Source: Harmothoe impar (lineage: Eukaryota; Annelida; Polychaeta; Phyllodocida; Polynoidae). From it: a stretch of DNA of 64,000 bases. A program made the position numbers and the translations under genes. Shown here in pieces: positions 11,968-24,300 of the stretch. The notes under the pieces are model-generated. The model saw only the letters and a list, made by a program, of their open reading frames with translations. It was not told the DNA's origin and ran no database searches. Position 1 is the stretch's first letter, and every line of letters begins with the position of its first letter. The DNA is taken from positions 9,620,861-9,684,860 of the forward strand of contig OX381716.1 in assembly GCA_947462335.1 (NCBI GenBank), written 5' to 3'.

Positions 11968-13135
11968 GTGCCGGTGCCTGACCAGTAGGAGGAGCTGCTA
12001 ACCAGGGGTCAGTCATGCCTGCCTGACATCATAGTGCAATTCCGGTATTTCTTTGGCTCACTTGGTTCCCAGGACTTCAACCTAGACTGTTACCTCTGCT
12101 TATGACCTAGGGGCCACAAGGGGCAAGTACAGCATTCAAAGGACCACTTGGACAGCAGCATTTACTCTCCCTCTGTTACCAATGGATAACCTTACTTAGG
12201 AGCCACCTAGAGAGAACTACAGGAAGCTCCAGGGGTAAGACATGGCCGCGCCCATGGCCTAACACCCAGGAGCCCTATATATATATATATGTACTAAGCC
12301 TCGTGGAGTGTTAAAAACGTGTCTAAGTGACAAGGAAGCGGGTCTTCTAGCTGCAGATATAAGACCCACTTGGCATGTGCCAGCCCAAAAACCGACATTT
12401 GCCAGCTCCAGATTCTATTTGTGGGATGGTAACCTGATAGGTTAGACAACTTTTGACTCGTTTATTTTATGATAGTCACTTAGACGACAAGTTTACTTTT
12501 TTAGTGTAGTCCTTCATTTATAATTCTTGAGTGCATGTCTGTACCTGTCTGTCTGCCCCTGTCGTTGGCTGTCTCTCCCTGTCTCTGTCCCTGTCTCTGT
12601 CTCCGTCCCTGCCTGTCCCTCTCTGTACCTTATCGTATAATGCTGTTTGGTCGTCATGATCCATTAATGCAGCCCTGAAGAGTAACTTGCCAGTGCTGCA
12701 TTCAAGTATCGTGCTGACCCTATGGGGTTGAGACACTGTCGAAGGGTCAGCATGATGCTCCAATGCAGCAATGCCGAGATACTCGCTGGGGCTGCATTAG
12801 TGCATCATGATGACAAATGTCTTTTAGCAACATCTGTCCTTAATGGGTTACTAAGGAGGAGCTGCTACTAATGTAAACCCCACATGGTCAGCATGATGCA
12901 CCAATGCAGTAACAGCAATTTACTCGCTGGGGCTGCATTAGTCTGATATTATCTTTTAGCGACATCTGTCCTTATAGGGTTAAAGGGTCTAACTCTGCTG
13001 TATTTGTGTAGGTTGCACACCAAGGAGGAGCTGCTACTGTTGTAAACGCCCCATGCAGACATTCTGTAGGTGAGATGGTGCCACCTGAGGGGATTGCCTC
13101 TCTGTACGCACACGGCCATCTTCATGCACCAAACT

Positions 13136-13439
13136 ATTCCCTCCAAACAGAACTCGGAATTGAACGTTCACGACTGGGGAGAATCTGGGGAAGTCACTAT
13201 AACACAAGAAAGACACAAGATATTCCCAAGAATTGTGCACGTGTCTAATTCACAAAAGGAACTCAGGAATTAAACGTTTGCGACTTGGACGAATGACGCA
13301 AGTTAAAACTTGTTCAAAAAACAAGAAACTCCTTGGAATATGCCATAAAACGGTCACAAAACATTCAGAAATCTCCCGGGGATCCTGAGTCAAGACTCAA
13401 AAATGGTGCGAGTTCCGCTTGAGATTTTGTTTGCCGGGT
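13136..13439 (+). mobile_element. MITE, second CCCTCCAAACA subfamily
   Basis: Begins CCCTCCAAACAGAACTCGG and ends GAGATTTTGTTTGCCGGGT. The interior matches the 2621-2933 copy. Confidence 0.7.
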
Positions 13440-13561
13440 ATTGTATGATTATCTACGCTAGTGGATTCACGTCTAGACCAAGAATGTGCCCGGAGAGTGA
13501 CGCTTCTGCCACGAACTAGACCCGCTCAGAGAGGGATGTATGAGTCGACTTCTGCCTCAGA

Positions 13562-13623
13562 ATGACCTACAGACCACCTGTCACACTGCCTCTGGTGGTG
13601 CTTCTGGGTACTATTGTTACCAG
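13562..13623 (+). CDS. Possible first coding exon (signal peptide) of the CUB/LDLa membrane protein
   Basis: ATG at 13562 opens a short frame MTYRPPVTLPLVVLLGTIVT, which has the look of a signal peptide, followed by CAG|GTACTC. With this donor the phase is 2, but the first clear downstream exon (18173) needs phase 1. An alternative donor G|GTACTA at 13608 gives phase 1 but shortens the hydrophobic core. A small unseen exon could also lie between. Position upstream of the CUB exon, on the same strand, supports the idea. Tentative. Confidence 0.3.
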
Positions 13624-13679
13624 GTACTCAGCCTCCCCCGTGTACCAACCAGGTAGGTTTAGGGCTGAGTCATTTATTA

Positions 13680-13925
13680 GGCAAAAAAAAAAAGGATTAT
13701 TTCAGGTCACCCGACCAACCCTGTAAAAACAGAGCCGACCCTACGTTTTTAAATGCAATTTTGAAGACATTTTCGCATTTTTACCCTTTTTTGATCGATT
13801 TTAGAGTATTCAGAAAAAGTTACTAGTACATTCATGTTTATAAAAAAATCAGAAAAAAAATAAATGCGACCTACCGACCCTACATTTTTCTGCCATGTTA
13901 CCTGATACAAACCTTTTTTTTGGCT
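13680..13925. mobile_element. Harbinger-like MITE (GGCCAAAAAAGG family)
   Basis: Ends gcaaaaaaaaaaaggatt / aacctttttttttggc. The interior has 'cccgaccaaccctgt' and 'gacctaccgaccctac', shared with copies at 24426-24698, 35396-35706 and 52522-52772. The flanking TTA/TTTA is imperfect. Confidence 0.6.
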
Positions 13926-14345
13926 TTACTAGCTGGAGGGCTTTGGTGGATTTTGACCCCAAGCCCCAGCCGTGGAGTCGAAATTATCCGAAAGTAATCT
14001 TTACCTCCCTACTACCTTCGAATTTTGAGAAATCACATGCGCCTGTGGCATCATGCGTATTTGCGGGTACTTAAATGGACTGTTATAAGTGTTGATCCCC
14101 TCCCCCCAGCATGGAGGCTTTCACAGTTTTGGACCCCCCACGAAGGCGTGTTTTTCACTATGATTCCCCCTACATCAACCAAGCCCCCCCTCCCTCCCCC
14201 CAGCTAGCAATGAATGACTCGGCCCTGATATATGATGTCATTCCTCCGCGGCTGTCAATTTGAGCATTGTTGCAAGCAATGATTAAAAAACTATTTAATT
14301 TTGAATTTAAAATTTTGGCTATTTTGTTCAGATCAATCTTAGTAT

Positions 14346-17300
14346 TAGTCCGGTGGTGGAACAAGGATTTGGGGCCTGACCCAGAATTCTCCGATATAGT
14401 TTTTTTCTCAGCTGATTCTTCATCTTGGGGGTCTGGGTGACCATTTCCTGCGTGATGTATTTGTGACGGCTTTGGGGAAATTGAGATATTCAAGATGGCC
14501 GCCACAATTCAATAAAAATCTTGAAAAGTGTATATCTCAACTTCTTAACTACTTAGAGACACAAATAAAAGGTCTAAAAGTACATTTCTGTGGTCAGGGA
14601 ATCCAATCATGTCATCTAAAATAATGTATATGGCAGCCATTTTGCATATTATCCAAGATGGCTGCCGGATTCAATAAAAATCATTAAAGGTACAGATCTC
14701 TGCTTCAAATCAACTTAGAGACACAAATAAAAGCTCTGAAAGTATATTTCTGTGGTCAGGGAATCCAATCATGCCATTTAAAGTCATGTATATGGCAGCC
14801 ATTTTGAAAAATTGATGATATAACCGAAAATTTAGTTAAAGGTCTACACTGTTTTACAAATCGAGTAAATGTAAGATTTGAATAAACATAAGACATTTAT
14901 AGTCAGATTATTTGTCATGGTGACATATTAAGGGATGGAATTTGAACTAATTAATGAAGCAGAGATAGCTGTTGGAGGGTACACAATCTGCTACAGGTAA
15001 TTCCCAAAACATAATACACTGGCCCACTACAGCCCCCATCCACAATAGATCATATACTTGTATGTGAGCAAGACCTGGACTCTCAGTTTTATAAAGATAT
15101 AAACCAGTTCATGGCTACAATACTGGTATTTTCAGACCAATGTGATATCCCTTCCACTAATGGACAAATCACCTGCAGACTGAAATACCATAATGAGACC
15201 CATGATGAAGGCCAAACAACTTATTAAATCAACAGGCCAAGCCTATATAATATTCACTGCAGATCAAGGGCGGTATCATATAGCTGTTCATGTATTCTGG
15301 GAGATGCAGGCTATGTTAAGCAATCTTTGCTTCTAAAGGTGGAATGCATGTCCTCATGAGTATGATATAGGCAAGCTGATCACAGACAGAGGTCTAGCAT
15401 GGGATTCAGAGATTGTCAGAGCATTTTGAATGAGCCATTGAACCAGGCATCACAGTAGGACAGCCAAGCTCTGGTAAGGTGCCTAATTGAACCCATTTTC
15501 ATAGTTATGGGGTATGTAAGAGCTGAGCAAGAGTCTGACTGACTAATGCATCAAGCATGTGTCAAGGATATGATACCTTTGTTCATTGCCACCAACCACT
15601 ATAGCCATCCCAGATATGCATCATAATATATGAGATCCATGAATGATTTGCCTGATGATTTGTGTGAAGCATCCACGGTTTCAAGGCCAACAAGTGACAT
15701 GGTTATTGAGTCAACCATCATGAGGTAGAAACATACCCCAGGGGTAATTAATGGAAGTACCTTGGATCTGGAACCCGTAAAGCCAGAACATGCTCTCATG
15801 TAAAGAGGTTGTCAAGGGCTTTAGCATAGATGTACTGGAGAATAAAGGAGAAGTACCTCATGAAATCCAACATAAAGAAGATATAAAATCAATAATCAAG
15901 ACAGATGCAAGCAACAGAAAAGTATTGCAGGACAAACTAGAGAGACAGATTGACCCTCTACAGAGCAAAGAATTTCCTTATGGTGTTCTGAACATTGTCA
16001 TAGGAGAGGTGGTGGTCAATCCATCCATGAATGTGGACCATTCTGTTAGGCTGTGCAAAGAGCAAAATGGAGGAATTTGAAAACTGAAGGATTCCATGAC
16101 AGAATCAGTAAGTGAGTTGTTACAATGTCAACATGTCAGCAGATCAAGGTTGTTGACACAATAGTGTATGACATTGAAATGATCCATGTGAGGGCTGTGA
16201 GTCTTCACTGTAATTCATGGGATTATGACACAAAGAATTTAATGGCTCATGAGTTGATATCACAGTCCACTCTAGATAATGCCTGATCATTTGGGAAATA
16301 TGACGGAGGCAAAATCTAAATCAGTCCTCAAGAAGACACTCAGAGTCAAGATGTCAGATAGGCATTACAGTGCAAATGCTGCATGTCTTGATGGCTGTGC
16401 TGCACTTTGGGTCACATGCCACAAGTCAATATGGAAACATGCCAATCAGATTCATATTCTTCAACTAGATCCTGTGCAGTACGGCTTGGTTAGGGATGAC
16501 TCTTCAAACTTGTTGATTTATGATCTCTCTATGTATACATGAATATGCTTTCTTGTTTGACTACAGCAGATGTTTACCACATCCTCAAGTGTGGCTTTCT
16601 ATTTAGATAAATGAGTATGTTTAGTGCCAAACAAAAATAATAACTCTCTGATCTCCAAAACAGTTGCTGAAATTGTTCCTCTTTCCCAAGCTAATCAGAT
16701 ACACCTGTGATAGCTCACTAGTTTGCAAATCTCAGAGATACAGTTGCCACAATACACAATATCTTGTACAATTTTACCAGCTACAAGGACAAGGACTCAG
16801 AGGATGGAGAAGGAGGAGTGTTTTGTTAACTCTTTCCAGCTGGCTCTATGATAATGTAATCTCACCAGAAAACGGCAGATTAAGGACCAAGACTCAGAAC
16901 TATTAACATATAGGGTTATATTGAGGTTAATATAAGAATTGGTATTTGTGATACATGTTTACAAATCACTGATTTGCAATCTGTATGGAATTTCCGTTCA
17001 TATGGTGCCATACTAACAGGTCATATCTCTTCAAAAGATTTGTTGTGGGTGCTCAGAATAATAGTATTTATAACCAAAAATGCCCTCCTCATAGTGCATT
17101 AATGCACTAGCCATTATTTACCAGGTAGTGCATTAATGCAATAGCCGGCAGAAAAGAGTTAATGCATCAAAACACATGATTGTATGTCCTTATATTTTGG
17201 CTCCATCTATGTGATCAAATTACATCTCATCATTAATAAATGAAGATTTTCACTGTGATAACTTTGTTTTACAGTATGCCTCATATAGAAGATGTGGCAC

Positions 17301-17951
17301 ACATGGTGCAAACTGATGAATAATTCAAAATGGCTGCCATATACATGACTTTAAATGGCATGATTGGATTCCCTGACCACAGAAATATACTTTCAGAGCT
17401 TTTATTTGTGTCTCTAAGTTGATTTTAAGCAGAGATCTGTACCTTTTAAGATTCTTTATTGAATTTCGGCAGCCATCTTTAATATATTTAAAAATGGCTG
17501 CCATATACATGATTCTAGATGGCATAATTGGATTCCCTGACCACAGAAACATACTTTTAGACCTTTCATTTGTATCTCTAAGTTGATTAGAAGCAGAGAT
17601 ATGCACTTTTAATGATTTTTATTAAATTCCGGCAGCCATCTTGGATAATATGCAAAATGGCTGCCAAATACATTATTTTAGATGACATGATTGGATTCCC
17701 TGACCACAGAAATGTACTTTTAGACCTTTTATTTGTGTCTCTAAGTAGTTAAGAAGTTGAGATATACACTTTTCAAGATTTTTATTGAATTGTGGCGGCC
17801 ATCTTGAATATCTCAATTTCCCCAAAGCCGTCACAAATACATCACGCAGGAAATGGTCACCCAGACCCCCAAGATGAAGAATCAGCAGAGAAAAAAACTA
17901 TATCGGAGAATTCTGGGTCAGGCCCCAAATCCTTGTTCCACCACCGGACTA
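14346..17951. mobile_element. 3.6-kb element with long inverted repeats and a decayed gene
   Basis: The outer ends (tagtccggtggtggaacaag and its complement) are inverted repeats of about 470 bases on the left (14346-14813) and about 620 on the right (17327-17951). Each arm contains ~150-base direct subrepeats carrying 'ctgtggtcagggaatccaat' and 'atggcagccattttg', two on the left and three on the right. TA flanks both tips if the repeat is taken to start at GTCCGG; TAT is also possible. The interior (14820-17320) carries scattered pieces of one degraded coding sequence (see 15241-16542). It lies in the probable first intron or the upstream region of the CUB/LDLa gene. Confidence 0.7.
15241..16542 (+). 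pseudogene. Decayed element-encoded protein gene inside the long-TIR element
   Basis: Fragments in the same order but different frames: AYIIFTADQGRYHIAVHVFW (15241 on), GGMHVLMS (15338 on, shifted one frame), GVLNIVIGEVVVNPSMNVD (near 15980-16035), QMEEFEN and GFHDRIS (just after a frame change near 16065), YDTKNLMAHELISQ (near 16220-16255), KSVLKKTL and DGCAALWVT (16279-16542). From memory these resemble a long uncharacterised protein repeated in many marine invertebrate genomes, with motifs like FTADQ, GGMH.LMS and DGCALLWV. I cannot name the family and do not recognise a catalytic domain. At least three frameshifts and several stops show that this copy is dead. Confidence 0.5.
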
Positions 17952-18172
17952 TATGTTTCTTTCTTTATAACAATATAAGTATGCATACATAATTTTTACT
18001 TAAGGCCATATCGTATTAAGGCACCTCACAAAGTTGTCGCTATGATGTTTGAATGCAGATCTGACTAGTAACTCATCAAGGCTGCATTCATACATCATCG
18101 GGATAAAGGAAATATCATGTTAAAATATGTGTTGACCTCCTTTAATGAATAATACGCATTCCCCAATTGCAG

Positions 18173-18342
18173 AGAAAGTAGAAGTCGAAGTTGTCAGCCC
18201 GGTAGAGCTCCAGTCACCGGGTTACCCGACCTGCTGTGATGACAAGTACATCATCTACAAGGTGTCGTGTGTACCGTACAACACATGCTACCTCCGTATG
18301 GTGTTCACTGACGTAGACATGACTGCTGGAAGCTCCATCAAG
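18173..18342 (+). CDS. CUB-region exon 1 of the CUB/LDLa protein
   Basis: Acceptor ccaattgcag, donor AAG|GTGTGT. Encodes VEVEVVSPVELQSPGYP...SCVPYNTCYLRMVFTDVDM. The SPGYP turn and the hydrophobic F.D strand are CUB hallmarks. The 31-base minisatellite begins directly at its donor. Confidence 0.8.
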
Positions 18343-21300
18343 GTGTGTGTTACCATGGTGATGTAGACATGACCATTGTGTTACCACAGTGATATACACA
18401 TGGCCGCTGTGTTACCACGGTGATGTGGACATGGCTGCTGTGTTACCACGGTGATGTGGACATGGCCGCTGTGTTACCACAGTGATGTACACATGGCCGC
18501 TGTGTTACCACGGTGATGTGGACATGGCTGCTGTGTTACCACGGTGATGTACACATGGCCGCTGTGTTACCACAGTGATGTACACATGGCCGCTGTGTTA
18601 CCACGGTGATGTGGACATGGCTGCTGTGTTACCACGGTGATATACACATGGCCGCTGTGTTACCACGGTGATGTGGACATGGCCGCTGTGTTACCATGGT
18701 GATGTGGACATGGCCGCTGTGTTACCACTGTGATATACACATGGCCGCTGTGTTACCACGGTGATGTGGACATGGCCGCTGTGTTACCACGGTGATGTGG
18801 ACATGGCCGCTGTGTTACCACGGTGATGTGGACATGGCCGCTGTGTTACCACGGTGATGTGGACATGGCCACTGTGTTACCATGGTGATGTGGACATGGC
18901 CGCTGTGTTACCACGGTGATGTGGACATGGCCGCTGTGTTACCATGGTGATGTGGACATGGCCGCTGTGTTACCACGGTGATGTAGACATGGCCGCTGAG
19001 TTACCATGGCGATGACTACTGGGACCACTATTTAGGTGTTATTCTAAATTTCAAATGTATACTGTAAACATAGATATTTTTGCACTGTACATATTTTCGT
19101 GATTTTCACGATTTTTAAAAAGAGTGAAAATCTGTACAGAGCGAGAATTTATCCAATATAGCCTGTGTAACTCAGTGTAGTTAAGGCTTGGCCTTTGCTT
19201 GTTGCCCAGATCTTTGACGAGGATACCTTTGTGGAGAGTATCAGTCAGGTTGGCCCGGTGCACAGGGACTCGTGGTACAGGCCTGTTGTAGCCTCCAACA
19301 CAGGAGAGCTCCGACTCGAGGTCCGCCTGGTGGCATCCGCAGAAACTAAACAACACATTGGCTTCAGGGTGAACATCACCAGGGCTACAGGTAATGGCAA
19401 CAGTTTAGACCTTTAATCATGCCTTAATTAGGGGGGGGGGTGTAAAATCACTAATTTTGTTGTTGTAATTTTGTTTCAGGGACACCCTCCAAACAGAACT
19501 CAAGAATCACACAAGTTAGAAACATTTGCATTTCAGGTTATTTGCAAGAGTAAAACATGTCACTAGGAACGTTCATTATTCTTGAGAATCTCCCATGCCT
19601 ATCTTGTGTAGGCAGCTTGTGCATTTCTGGGGAAATGTGAACGTTTCTAACTTGTGTGATTCTTGACTTCTGTTTGGAGGGAGACATTCCACTTGGATCG
19701 ATTTGGTATTTCAATGTACTACGCAATAACCAAAATAACTTTGATGAAAAATTATATATATGGTTTTCTATGTTTGTTTTATAATGTATGCTTTTTATTA
19801 CAGTCCCAGGTCTCCAGAATTGGCCTGATCGTCCGATTACTACAGGTAAGGTTTTTACCGTAAATTCCTGCGTATAACCTGTGGCTAATACATGAACCAA
19901 ACTCTCAATGCAGGTACTACAAAATTTGAAAACTTTTTGGCACCCCCCTCAGGCAGGTTGAAATTGAGCGCGGCCGACCCCTTTGAGCTATAGCAATGTG
20001 CAGGCTTTTTAGCTAACAAGGGGTGCAATCTTTTTGATTCCCCCCTCAACAGGGGTCCAAAGTTTTTTGGTCCCCCCCCCCTGTTGTTAAAAACTGACCA
20101 AGAGGGCCAAAATCAGTTTTTCCCTAGAATACAATGTTACTTCATGGAGCTTTCCTATTCATAATAGTGATTATGCATTCTAGGAATTTAACAGATTATT
20201 TTATTCATATAGGCCATAAATGATTCCTGTCAAAAACAGTTTTTGTTTTGGTTGAGAGACTGAAAAAAATGCAACCTGTTTTTGGCCAAAAAGCCTGCAC
20301 GTTACAGTCTTTGTGAAAACTTTTCCATCCCACAGGACACTTGGTCCTGCAAATTTTCAATGTTGAAGGACCGGCTACATTTTTGGAGGACCGGATAGCC
20401 ATCTATCTGATGATTTCTGCATTTTAAGTATAGAAGAGTATTGTCCATTAAAAATAATTTTAACTGTAATCATTTATGGCCAAATTAGGGTAGATATATA
20501 TAGTTTTACACAATATATTGACATACATATTTCAGCTTTAGAAGCCCAACTGAATTCTTTCAGTTCAGAAAAGCCCAAAATGTGACTGGACATTTGGTCC
20601 TGCTACACCTGTGAATCTGCTGGACCGGTGGCATTTTAGAAGGACATTGCCACTGTCCTGCATGTTTTCGCAAAGACTGACGTTACTATGCTTCAAAGGG
20701 CCCCCTCACCTCCCCCCTTTTTAAAAAAAATGATCACTCCCTATACATGTAAACCCCTCCCTCAGAGTGCCCAGTGGCGCCCCCTGTGCAGCATGGCTCG
20801 GTCCGGATGCGGATGTTCAGTCAGGAGGAGCGGATCCACGACTGTGTGTGGGTCATACGGCGACCACACAACTGCAGCGTATATGTCGCTATATCAAACA
20901 ACACTGGTGGGTACTTGTGTTACACATAACTAGATACCATCACTGCATATTGTAGAAGCCGTGAGTAGTATGCCAGTCAGATCACTGGTACGGCTTATAT
21001 AGGGGTCAGGCTGGTCGCCCTGTGGGCGCATCCATTGCTTGATCTGGTAACCGGCGAGATAAGCACTGATACAGCAATCACAATTGGTACAGGCTGTTAC
21101 ATAATGCACCCTAAAAATTCCGGGTTGATAATGCATCCAGCTAGACGCCTATAGGATCAACCCAGAGAATGGGTGCGGCTTATAAATGAGTTTTTGCTAC
21201 TATAGTATAGCACTGAAGTCACCATAATCAGATTGCCTGAGCACCGTGCAACATATAGGAAGGGCCCAAAGTTGGGGTGTAGCTAATAGGCGAGTTATAC

Positions 21301-24300
21301 GCAAGGTTTTAAGATAAACAAGATTAAGATCAACAATTGATATTTTCAATTGTCAAATAAGAATTCAAACTCTGTATATCATGCTCACCCTTTGGGAGTG
21401 TCTCAACTGCTTGAATGCAGCACGTGCGGTCTAAGACTCCCTTGTGTTTCCTCCTGACAGATACTAGCAAGTATGACATTCAAATTGGAAGGGACCCCTT
21501 GGCAGCGGGTCCTGCGTCCAACCTTGTCTACTCCCCCGGAAACCGTCTCTACGTGCGGATTCGCAAACCGGTGAGAAGCGGGGACTTCACTATGTACTAC
21601 GGCTGCTACTCCCTCCAGTATGACAATAGCATTGTGTCTCAAGGTAGTTATACTGCATGAATTGTCTGATTTAAGCAATTTTAAGCGTCCATTAAAGTTG
21701 ATTAATGGTTAGATAACTTCCCTCCAAACAGAACTCACGAATCGCACAGGTTAGAAACTTGTGTATTTCCTGGGAAAAGCACAAACTGTATGCACAAGAG
21801 AGACATTTGAGATTCTCGAGAATAGTGAACGTTCCTAGTGACACATTAAATGGTGACGTGTTTTACTTGGGCAAATAACCAAAAATTCCACAAGTAGAAT
21901 GAAGACCTGTATTTCACAAAATTTCACTACAAGAAAATTTCCAAAAATATTCAAAAAACGTTCTAAAAATGTTCCAAAATTCTTGAGTTTTGACATGAGA
22001 ATGGAACAGGTTCCACTTGAGATTTTGTTTGCAGGGTTGAAGCAAAAAAAAAAGTTCCTTCAAGCTGCTTAGAGAAGGACATTAATTAACGTTAATTCTT
22101 GCTTAAAGTTGCTTAAACTGGATGGTTCATGAAGTGTCCCAAATGGTTTTACACATTGTTTGTGAGAAAAAATTCCCAATGATACAAAAAATTACAAGGC
22201 TTATTTTGAAATGAAATTTGTTCATGGATTTCATGAATAATGGTCAGTGCTTGAATGAGTGGCATCCTTGAATTAGCCATATGAGTATTTGAGTCGGGCT
22301 CATACAGGTCAGGAGGCCTCTGTTTAGATATTCTATGATTAATTATTTCATTATCTACCTATAGATTTCAATAAAGATCTTTGCATATATGTTACCAGGA
22401 TGGGGAGCTGAATAGGTACGATTTAAATAAGAAATGATAAAACCTTAGTCATTTTTTTATTGCTGTACTCTAAACTTAAATAAATGTGCTTTCTGATTAT
22501 TCTTGTTTAATACATTTTAGGATGTTTAACGTGCATTGCAACTCTAAACACCAGTTAAAGTTGATGTTAAGGCAACTTTTATTTAAACAAATTAAAGTTG
22601 TTTCAACCCAGTAAACAAAAAACGTTATATAATTTATAATGTTAAATAACGTTGTATATCGTTTCTCTAAGGCTCCTTAATATGGCATAACGTTATGTAA
22701 AGTCTTAAAACGTTATTTTGCCGTAAAATTATGTTTTTGGTTAGCTGGAAAGCTGCTTAAAGAAAAGGAAGAACAACTTTAAATTATGCTTAGAATGGCT
22801 TAAATTGAATGGTTTATGCAGTGTTGGATATGATTATGATAACTTTCAGGATGCTCTGACAGTTCCATATCCCTACATGGGGGCTTTGAGTGCCCCGGGG
22901 GGGCCGTGTGTGCCCGGTCCCGCCCGGTGTAACGGTGTACAGGAGTGCTCTGATGCTGCAGATGAGATGGCTTGTCCCATTGGTAAGTTACTGTTTCATT
23001 TCAACATGTTAACTCATAAATGCAGTTTTCTCTGTTTTTCTTAATTTTTCCATCATATGGTATAATGCTCACAAGGTTATTATTGTATCAGATAGAAATA
23101 TCAAGCTTGTGTTATAGAAATATGTGAAATATGAAATTCTCAAAGAATGTTATTTGGCTCGCCAACACTACCTATCACTACTAAGATGTCACATGTAACG
23201 GTCGCTGACCTCAATATTAGCCTTTAAATAGGCTAAGATGCGACCCGTCTTCCGTCAAGCCATATGATAAAAGTGTGATTGTATAAAAAAAAAGCTAATT
23301 CAGTAATAAAGACAAATTCAAACTCATTTCTCATCAAAAAGGAACTAGCCATATGATAAAGTCTATGATCTTGAAGAGAATTAATACTTTCTACAATGAT
23401 GATCACCCTGCAGACAAAATCTCAAGTGGAGCTATTCTCATGTCAAAACGTCTTTTGAGCGTTTTCGGAAATTTTCTAGTGTCATATTCAATGTCATTTC
23501 TTGTGAAATCTAGGTCTTCATTCTACTTGTGGAATTTCTGGTTATTTGCACGAGTAAAACTCAGGAAATATACGTCATCATTGAACATTTCACTAGGAAC
23601 GTTCACTATTCTCAAGAATCTCCCGGGTCTCTCTTCTGCATACAGCTTGTGCGTTTCGGGGAAATACGAACGTTTCTAAGTTGTGTGATTTTTGAGTTCT
23701 GTTTGGAGGGCACTCAGGATCACTCAGGGCACTCCCAAAATTAAACTTGTTTCTCATCACCAAGCCATGAAAGATGTAATGAGTGCACTTCCTTTCTTTT
23801 TTTTGCTGAGTGCCAATAATTATTGGGTGTGGGGATCAGTCAACTTGATTGACATTTTTGTAATTAAAATATCAATGACGATTTCTTTTTCCCCAGACGA
23901 TGACATGCACATTTCAGTGAAATGTGGTCGGAAGAATAAATTTTAAAAATTTATTCATAAATTCACTTGAAAATCTCAGTGCATTGAAATAAACAGTAAC
24001 GGGGAAATATCAATCCTCAAATACTAATGATCAAAAGTTGTGAATTTACATGTTTCCTGTTTTGCACATTTCTGCTTCATTTTGGGAAGTGTTGTCCTGA
24101 TTGTCACCCTGCTCCTGGTGGTACTGGGCGACATTGCTGTGAAATGACGCAAAATGCCCAAGAACAAAATATTATATACCGTAAATTCGCGCGTATAAGC
24201 CTAACTCCCGTATAAGCCGCACCCTTAACTTTGACAAATTATATAAGCCGCAGAGGGGGTCTGAATATTACGATTTTGGTACTGTAGTATACTAATAAAA

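Noticed and set aside
14170..14505. Open frame shared, inverted, with 17792-17992
   Set aside because: Both are the inverted arms of the 3.6-kb element; the shared frame is a by-product of arm identity.
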